Origin: Sphingomonas sp.
GTDB taxonomy: Bacteria; Pseudomonadota; Alphaproteobacteria; Sphingomonadales; Sphingomonadaceae
Direction: 5' to 3'
Assembly (NCBI RefSeq): GCF_019746665.1
Contig: NZ_JAIERS010000011.1
Location: forward strand, 1 to 43,769
DNA: 43,769 nucleotides
A program made the position numbers and the translations under genes. Positions 33,974 through 41,800 of the stretch are shown here, piece by piece (within the stretch, counting starts at the first letter, position 1; each line of letters opens with the position of its first letter). The notes under the pieces were generated by a model. It was not told the DNA's origin. It was given only the letters and a program-made list of their open reading frames with translations, and searched no databases.

Positions 33974-34473
33974 GCCCGAAGCTCGGCAAGCAGCGCCCGT
34001 GCGCGCAGGAACAGCATCAGCCGTTGGGTCGCGACCAGGCCGAACGCGAGCGCGACCAGCGCATCAGTCACAATCAGTGCACTCACGTGAAACACCGCCG
34101 CCTCCTGTGCGCCGATATTGCGCAGCACCGCGCGGAGGCCGACGATCCCGAGGAGGAAAAGGAGGGCCAGCGGCGACTCGCGCTGGCTCAGCTCATGCGT
34201 GACGGGATCAACCTCGATCCTCACCAATCGCGCCCGCTGCCAGCCAAGCAGCGCTCCTAAGCCGAGCCCGATCAAGCTCAGCGCCAGCACGAGGGGGGTG
34301 ACGGGGGTAAAGGCGAACATCGCCGCCGCCATCATGCCGATCAGCAACGGCATTACCCAAAGGAACTCGACCCTTAACCGCCGGCCACGCTGCATCCGCC
34401 TCGCCCTGAGCGCGAACACGAACGCCAGCATGGCGATGAAGATCAGTGTCGGGGTCGGGCCATGGGTCGGCAT
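33970..34473 (-). CDS. multi-pass membrane protein, CcdC/DUF1453-like
   Basis: A 167-residue protein with about five hydrophobic helices: PTLIFIAMLAFVFALRAR, FLWVMPLLIGMMAAAMF, LVLALSLIGLGLGALLGW, LALLFLLGIVGL and IVTDALVALAFGLVATQ. Basic Arg-rich loops (RRMQRGRRLR) alternate with them. The pattern resembles CcdC/DUF1453 proteins, but no diagnostic residue is certain. The ATG at 34473 is preferred to 34491. It is the first gene of the set with the DUF938 and TMEM175-like genes. Confidence 0.6.
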   Translation of the reverse strand: MPTHGPTPTLIFIAMLAFVFALRARRMQRGRRLRVEFLWVMPLLIGMMAAAMFAFTPVTPLVLALSLIGLGLGALLGWQRARLVRIEVDPVTHELSQRESPLALLFLLGIVGLRAVLRNIGAQEAAVFHVSALIVTDALVALAFGLVATQRLMLFLRARALLAELRA

Positions 34474-34573
34474 GGGCGCGATCCTAGGCAAGCGTTACGT
34501 GCGAAGCAAACGCCATCGCCGGCCGCGTCCATGAGGCTGGTAAAGCACGCCGCGCTTGCTTAAGCTCCAGGCC

Positions 34574-34900
34574 ATGCAGTTCTTGAAAACCCTGCTCTGG
34601 TTCCTCGTCGCGGTGGTGGCCGCCCTGTTCATTCACGGCAACTGGACCACGGTACGGCTTAACCTCTGGGCCGATCTGGTGGCGGACGTGAACCTGCCGC
34701 TGCTGCTGATCGCTACTTTTCTCGCCGGGTTGATGCCGATGCTGCTTTGGCATCACGCGGTGCGCTGGCGGATGCGGCAGCGGCTGAACAGCGCCGAGCG
34801 CGCGATGGCCGATCTGCGCGGGGCGATGCTCCCACCGTCGAGCGAGTCCACGCCGCCGCCCGTCGCCATACCAGGCGCGGTGCCGCCGGGGGGTGCATGA
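34574..34900 (+). CDS. LapA-domain (DUF1049-like) membrane protein
   Basis: A 108-residue protein with two membrane helices (about 5-23 and 45-64) separated by TTVRLNLWADLVADVNLPL, a layout matching LapA/DUF1049. A short basic coiled region (RWRMRQRLNSAERAMADLRG) and a Pro-rich tail follow. LapA (YciS) works with LapB in E. coli to control lipopolysaccharide synthesis; no lapB is in view. The ATG at 34574 matches the start of the membrane helix. Its stop overlaps the pyrF start (ATGA). Confidence 0.8.
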   Translation: MQFLKTLLWFLVAVVAALFIHGNWTTVRLNLWADLVADVNLPLLLIATFLAGLMPMLLWHHAVRWRMRQRLNSAERAMADLRGAMLPPSSESTPPPVAIPGAVPPGGA

Positions 34901-35568
34901 ACAAGATTTTCGTCGCGCTCGATACGCCTGATCTCGCCCGCGCGAGAGCCGTTGCGCAAGCGGTGAAGCGGCATGTCGGTGGGGTGAAGTTGGGCCTCGA
35001 ATTCTTTCTGGCCAATGGCCAGGCGGGCGTGCACGAGATCGCTACGCTCGGCCTGCCAATCTTCCTTGATTTGAAGCTGCACGACATCCCCAATACGGTT
35101 GCCAAGGCGGTGCAGACGCTGCGGCCGCTCGCGCCAGCGGTATTGACGGTCCATGCGAGCGGCGGTCGCGCCATGCTGGAGGATGCCAAGGCGGCCGCGC
35201 CGGCGGGCACCAAAGTGGTCGCGGTGACGACGCTGACCAGCCTAGACAGCGATGATCTGCGCTCGATAGGCGTTGCCCAAGATCCACACGTGCAAGTGCT
35301 GCATCTGGCCGAGCTCGCGCGGAGCGCCGGTGTGGATGGTATCGTCTGTTCGGGCGAAGAGGTTGGCGCGGTCCACAAGGCTTGGCCCAAGGGCTTTTTG
35401 GTCGTGCCCGGAGTGCGTCCGGCGATTAGCGCGGCAGGCGATCAAAAACGCGTCGTCACTCCTCGCGCGGCAAGCGACGCGGGTGCTTCGATGCTCGTGA
35501 TCGGGCGCCCCATCACTCAGGCTGAAGACCCCGCCGAAGCCGCGCGCGCGATCGAGGCGACGCTGTAG
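34897..35568 (+). CDS. pyrF: orotidine 5'-phosphate decarboxylase
   Basis: A 223-residue enzyme that makes UMP from OMP, the last step of pyrimidine synthesis. The signature FLDLKLHDIPNTVAKAV holds catalytic Asp58, Lys60 and Asp63. The phosphate-binding parts VVPGVRP and ASMLVIGRPITQAEDP are intact. The length is normal for the family. The ATG at 34897 overlaps the stop of the LapA-like gene, so translation is coupled. The pair LapA-pyrF is compatible with the yciS-yciM-pyrF neighbourhood of other bacteria, here lacking lapB. Confidence 0.97.
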   Translation: MNKIFVALDTPDLARARAVAQAVKRHVGGVKLGLEFFLANGQAGVHEIATLGLPIFLDLKLHDIPNTVAKAVQTLRPLAPAVLTVHASGGRAMLEDAKAAAPAGTKVVAVTTLTSLDSDDLRSIGVAQDPHVQVLHLAELARSAGVDGIVCSGEEVGAVHKAWPKGFLVVPGVRPAISAAGDQKRVVTPRAASDAGASMLVIGRPITQAEDPAEAARAIEATL

Positions 35569-35833
35569 GGCGTCCGCTAACGACGCCACTGGCGGGCGGA
35601 AAACTCTCGTTCTCCACAAGGCCGGCCTGCTTCGATGCGGCGTCATTAGCGTTGTTTTCCGCCACCCCAGCAGAGTTGAGCGAGGGTATTCCGCTGGGCG
35701 AGCAAAGGAGGTGCATCGTCGGCGCGGCCATAGCCGTTCCATGTCGCGAACGGATTAGCTCGGACGATAACCTTCCGCTTCGCCTGTGCCCAATCACCGA
35801 CGGGGCAAGCCGCCCGTCGACGCTCAATAGACC
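35569..35833. repeat. spacer with interleaved inverted repeats
   Basis: A gene-free stretch between pyrF and the autotransporter. GCTAACGACGCC (35576-35587) is nearly the inverse of GGCGTCATTAGC (35639-35650; 11 of 12). GGCGGAAAAC (35595-35604) is the exact inverse of GTTTTCCGCC (35654-35663). The arms interleave (A, B, A', B'), so both cannot pair as nested stems. I see no protein gene here. Confidence 0.5.
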
Positions 35834-35861
35834 GCGAGGGGCGGTCTGCCCCGCCCCTCGC
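35834..35861 (-). terminator. terminator-like hairpin of the autotransporter gene
   Basis: GCGAGGGGCGG and CCGCCCCTCGC form a perfect 11-bp stem with a 6-nt loop, 3 bp beyond the stop codon of the giant minus-strand gene. The following minus-strand bases (GGTCTATTGAG) are only weakly T-rich. Confidence 0.5.
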
Positions 35862-35864
35862 CCT

Positions 35865-38800
35865 TCAGAACGCCACCCCGGTCGTGAAGCGGAAGAGGTG
35901 GTTCGTCCCATTGCTCATCGCCGTACCTTCGTAGTCCAGCTTCAGCCGCACCCCGCGCGGCATGAAATACGATAGGCTGCCCCCGAACAATCCCCGCGTG
36001 CGGGCATATTGCTGCGAGGAGAAGCTGTAGATGAAGCCGTTGCTCAAATCCGCGTAGCGCAACCGAGCCGCACCGCCCTGCTCGAGATCATATTGCACCT
36101 CGGCCCGGAAGGTCGGGGTCAGCGTGCCGCCCGCGAATGGCAGCGAATAGCGCAGGCGGAAGCCGGCCGCACCGGTAACGAGCGAGCTCGACTGATCGAG
36201 CACCCGCAGCGCATACACCGCGTCACCCCGCTCGGCGTAATCAAACAGCGTCGCGCCGACGAAATCGACCCGGCCATAGGGCGCCAACCACAGCCGCCCG
36301 CCGCGATATTCATAGGTGATATTAAGCGACGCGAAGATTTGCTCGGAGTCGCGACTGCGGGTGATCGTTGCCCCGGTCTGCTGGGCAAGGCGGCGGGTAT
36401 CGAAGCTCGTCCGACCGTAGCCGAACAATCCATCGATGAACAAGCGCGGCGCCGGCTGCGAGCTTGCATAGATCGAGCCGCTATACTGCTGCGAGCTGAC
36501 GCGGCCCTGGCCGTTCGCCAGATCGGTCAGGTCCTGGCCATAGCCGATGCTGCCGCCGAGGATAAACTTATCGCTGAAGCGATAGTCCAGCCCGCCGGTG
36601 ACCCCACCAGTGGTGAAGCGGAAGGCACCATTTCCACCTACCGCGTCACGTGTACCAAACTCAAGCGACCCGCCGAGCCACGCACCGAAGGGATTGTCCC
36701 CGCCGCCATAGCTCTTGGTGCCGGCTGCCTGGAGCAGTTCGGCGCTGTCGAGCCGATCGAGCGCGCTCGCATCGCCCGCCACGAGCGCCCCAAGCCCGGT
36801 GCCGCGGATCGCGCTCGCTTGGCGAACACCGCCGCCGAAACTGCCCACATCGCCGCGTAGGGCCGACGATCTGCCCGCACCGCCAGCGAGCGCGTTATAA
36901 CCGCCCTCGAAGCCCAATCGAGCATAGGGGTTGTAGCTGGTGAAAGCGTCGATCAGTGCCCGGTCGCCAAGCGCATAGTGCGTGAAGATGTTGCCGCCCA
37001 GCGAGAGCTGGTTGGTGAAACCCGTCCCACCGCCATCGTGGAGCTGCTGCAAGCGGCCGTCGATATTGCGGATCTGCTGGGTAGCGAAACGCTGGCTGGT
37101 CTGCACCTGAGTATCGACGATACTACGGACATTGGGATCGGTAGTGGGATCGGGCCGTGCATTGACGGTCACCTCGACCACCGCCGGCACTGACGTCGTG
37201 TAGCTGTTGCTGAGCGTGTAGCTGATCCGCGCGAGACCCGAGAAGGTTTGCCCGGCGGTGAAGGTCAGCACCAAGCCATTACCCTGGCGCGTGATGGCCG
37301 CGCTGCCCATCGCCGGATCAAGCGGGCCGACCAGCGCCGCAGCGGTGAACGGTCCACCGGTCGCGCCGTCAGAGAGGCTGACCGTCACACTAGTGCCCGC
37401 GAGCGTCTGCGCGCTCTTCAGCGGCACCGGCACGGGCACAACGTTCACCGCAACATCGATCGGCGTCGGCTGCGAAGTGCCAAAGCGGCTGGTGACGGTG
37501 AAGGTGAAGCGGACGTTGGCGGGGGAATCGGGCGCCGGCGTGAAGCTGATTACCCCACCCTGCACGCTCGCCCGGCCGCTCGGCGGTGGCGTAGCGATCG
37601 CGACGGTGAAGGGCGCACCACGCAACCCGGTGGTGACATCGAAGGTCACGCTGCGGTTGCTGTCGGTTGTCGCCTGACGCGGTGCGGGCGCGGGCGGTGG
37701 CAGCGGCGCGACGGTCAGGGTGATCGTCGCGGGCGCCGAGGTTCCACCCGGGCCGGTTGCGCTATAAGTGAAGCTGTCGGTGCCGGCATAATCGGGCGCC
37801 GGAGTATAAGTAATTACCGTGCCACTCACCGTGGCGGTGCCGTTGGCAGGTGCCGTGGCGATGGCGATGCCGGTCGAGACCCCTGTCACCAGCCGGGCGA
37901 CGTCGATCGGCAGCGGTGTCTCGAACGGCGTCGAGGCGCTCGTACCAGCCGCGGTCGGCGGAGGCGGCGTCGCCACCGTGATCGTCACCGTGGCCGGGGC
38001 CGACGTGCCGCCCGGTCCGGTCGCGGTGTAGGTGAAGCTATCGGCGCCGAAGAAGCCGGCGGCTGGCGTGTAAGTCACGGTCGTGCCGCTGACCGTCGCG
38101 GTGCCGCGCGTGGGCGCCGCACCGATCGCGATGCTTGTCGAGACGCCGGTGACCGAAGGCGCCAGGTCGATCGCGCGCGCGGTTTGGAACGGCGTGCTAA
38201 CGGTGACGTTGCTCGCAACCGGAGGTGGGGGCGGCGCGACCGTTACGCTCACCGTAGCCGGCGCCGAGGTCCCACCCGGCCCGGTCGCGGTGTAGGTGAA
38301 ACTGTCGGTGCCGATAAAGCCCGCGGCCGGCGTGTAGGTAACTGTCGTGCCGGCGAGCGTCGCGGTGCCGCGCGTTGGCGGCGTCGCGATGGCGAGACTG
38401 CTCGAAACACCCGTGACCGACGGCGCCAAATCGATCGATCGTACCGTTTGGTAGGGCGTGGTCGTCGTGACATTGGCGACGGTCGGCGGCGGCGGCGGCG
38501 AGACGATAACCGTCACGGTCGCCGGTGCCGATGTGCCACCAGGCCCGGTCGCGGTGAAAGTGAATGTGTCGGTGCCGATGAAACCAGCCGCCGGGGTGTA
38601 GGTCACGGTCGTGCCGGCGAGCGTCGCGGTGCCGCGCGTCGGCGGCGTCGCGATGGCAACGCTAGTCGAGACTCCCGTCACCGATCCCGCCAAATCGAGG
38701 GCGCGCGCCGTTTGGTAAGCCGTCGTGACGCTCACATTCGTGGCGACCGGCGGTGGCGGCGGCGAGACGGCAATTGTCACGGTCGCCGGTGCTGAGGTTC

Positions 38801-41800
38801 CGCCTGGGCCAGTCGCAGTATAGGTGAAGCTGTCGGTGCCGATGAAGGTCGGTGACGGCGTATAGACAATGCTCGTGCCATTGGCGGTAGCGGTACCGTT
38901 GGCGGGCGGGGATGCGACGCTCACCGAGGTCGCAGGGCCACCGCTAAGAGCCAGCGTGATCAGGTTGGCGCTGCTGCCATAGGCGGCCGTCGCGTTCACC
39001 GCGCCGGCGATCGGCGCTGCCTCGGCGATGCTCACCGTATAGGCTTGGCTCCCGCTATAGGGGCCGCTGCCCGTGCTGGTATCGGTAGCGGTAACGGTAA
39101 AGGTAAAACTTCCTGCAGCGGTCGGCCTGCCGCTGAGGCCACCATCGGCCGCAAGCGTGAGCCCGGCCGGCAGCGCGCCGGCGGTGACAGCGAAGCGATA
39201 AGGCGCGGTGCCGCCCGCCGCGGCGAGGGCCTGGGCGTAGCTTTGCCCGACGCGGCCACCCGGCAGGCTTGCGGGCCCGACGGTAACAGTTGGTGCCGCG
39301 ACGGTAAGCGTGAAGGCGCGAGCGCCGGTAAAACCAGCGGCATCGGTCGCGGTGACGGTAAATGTGAATGTGCCGCCCGCGCTCGGGGTACCGGAGAGCG
39401 TGCCGCCGGTCGAGAGCGCCATCCCGGCTGGGAGCGCACCGCCGGTCACTGCAAAACTATAGGGCGCGGCGCCACCGCCCGCCGAGAGCGTCGCGCTGAA
39501 CGGCGTCGCGACCGTCGCCGGCTGTAGGGCCGTGGGCGTGAGCGTGATCGTCGGCGCGCCAACTGCGAAGCTTTGCTGCACCTGCGGCGCCGCGCTAAAG
39601 GCGGCGTTCCCGGCCTGGTTGGCGTTGATCCGGCATGTGCCGACCCCCGTGAAACTCACCACCCCGCTCGAGATCGTGCAGACCCCGGTGCTGGTCGCGT
39701 CGATGCTGAAGGCCACGGCTAGGCCCGAGGTTGCCGACGCCAGCGGCGTATAGGTTGCGCCGCCCACGGTTGCGCCGGTGGGCGCGGCCGACGTAAAGCT
39801 GATCGTCTGGCTCGCGCGCCCGACGGCGAAGCTCTGCTGAACTTGGGGTGCTGCGGAGAAGGCGCCGTTGCCGGCCTGGTTCGCATTCACCGTGCAGGTG
39901 CCTGCGCCAACAAAGCTCACCACGCCGCCGGCGATCGAGCAAACACCGGTGCTGGCGGCATCGATCGTAAAGGTGACCGGTAGCGCCGACGTCGCTGTCG
40001 CGATCGGGGTGTAGCCGGTGCCACCGACCGTTGCGCTAGTTGGCGCGGTTGACGTGAAGCTGATCGTCTGGCTGCCCGCCCCGATAGCAACGGTGTAGGC
40101 CTGACTTACACTGTATGGACCCGTCCCGGTGCTGCTGTCGAGGGCGGTAACCGTGAAATTGAAGCTGCCCGGCGCGCTCGGCGTTCCAGAGAGCGTGCCC
40201 GAGTTCGACAATGTGAGCCCAGGCGGCAGCGCGCCGGCGGTCAGACTGAAGGTGAACGGCGCGGTCCCACCGCCGATCACGCCGATGGTCTGGCTGTACG
40301 GGGTTCCACCTGTTCCGTTGGGGAGGGTGGTCGGCGTCAGCGCGAGCGACGGCGCATTGACCGGGACCGTATAAACGCGGCTACCAGTGAAGCCGCCCGC
40401 ATCGGTCGCCGTTACGGTAAAGGTGAAGCTGCCGCCGGCGGTCGGCGTGCCCGCGAAGACCCCGGCGTTCGAAACGGTCAGCCCTGGCGGGACCGTACCC
40501 GCGGTCACCGCGAAGCTATAAGGCCCGATCCCGCCGGTCGCGCTTAAGGCCGCCGTGTAGCTGTTACCGGGTGAGGGATTTACCACCGCCACGAGACTTG
40601 CCGGTGTGACGGCAATGGTCGGTGCCGCGATCGTCACACTATACGGACGTGCTCCAGTCAGCGGGGTCGCCGACGTGTCGGTCGCCGTGATGGTGAAGTT
40701 GAACGTTCCCGCAGCGGTGGGCGTACCGGAGAGCACCCCGCTGGTTGAAAGTGTCAGTCCGGCGGGCAAGGCGCCCGCCGTGACGGAGAAACTGTAACTG
40801 CCGTTGCCTCCGATAGCGGTGATAGTTTGGTTATACGCACTGCCATAAACCGGCGCCGTCAGCGCCGTCGGCGATAGCACCAGCGTGGGGGCGACATAAG
40901 TGAACTGATTGGCGGCTGCAGTGGCGCTGGTGCCGCCGCTGGCAGCGACAGTGATATTGACCGTACCCACTGCCCCTGGAGGCGCCGTCGCGGTGATCGA
41001 GGTCGCGCTGTTGACCGTGAAGCTCGTCGCCGGAACACCGCCAAAGCTCACGGCGGACACGCCGGTAAAGCCAGTCCCGGTGAGCGCGACGACCGTACCG
41101 CCTGTGGCGACACCCGTAGCGGGCGACACACCGGTTACGGTTGGTACCGGCAGGTAGGTAAATACGTTTTGTGGCCCCGGAGCGCTGATCCCGCTCGGCG
41201 TCGTGACTTGCACGTTAAACGCCGCCGGTCCGGGCGCCGTCGGGGAAACCGCGCTAATCTGGGTCGGGCTGTTGACGAAGAAGAACGTCGCCGGCCGGCC
41301 TCCAAAGCTCACACCGGTCGCTCCGGTGAGATTTGTGCCGGTGATGACCACGTTCGTGCCGCCATTGATCGGTCCCGAACTGGGGGCCAGTGCCGTTACC
41401 GTCGGCGCGGGAGCGACATAGGTGAATTGGTTAACGCCAGTGGCAAGACTGGTGCCTGCCGGAGTCGTGACCGTAATGTTCACAGACCCGCTGCCAGCCG
41501 GCGCGGTGGCCGTGATCGAACTGTCGCTATTGACCGTGAAGCCCGTTGCCGCAGTCGTGCCGAACCGCACCGCGGTCGCTCCGGCAAACCCGGTTCCCGT
41601 CAACGTCACCGCCGTGCCGCCGGCGGTGGTGCCGGTATTCGGCGTAACCGCCGTGACGTTGGGCACCGGCGTCACATAAGTGAACTGATTGGCGGCAGCG
41701 ATTGCGCTCGTCCCAGCACCGGTCGTCACCCGAACGTTGACCGTCCCCGCCGCCCCCGCCGGAGTAGTCGCGGTGATCGAGGTCGCGCTATTGACAACGA

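Noticed and set aside
35652..35975. A plus-strand frame in the pyrF-autotransporter spacer, considered as a gene remnant.
   Set aside because: It runs over the terminator hairpin and into the antisense of the autotransporter barrel, with no recognisable domain.
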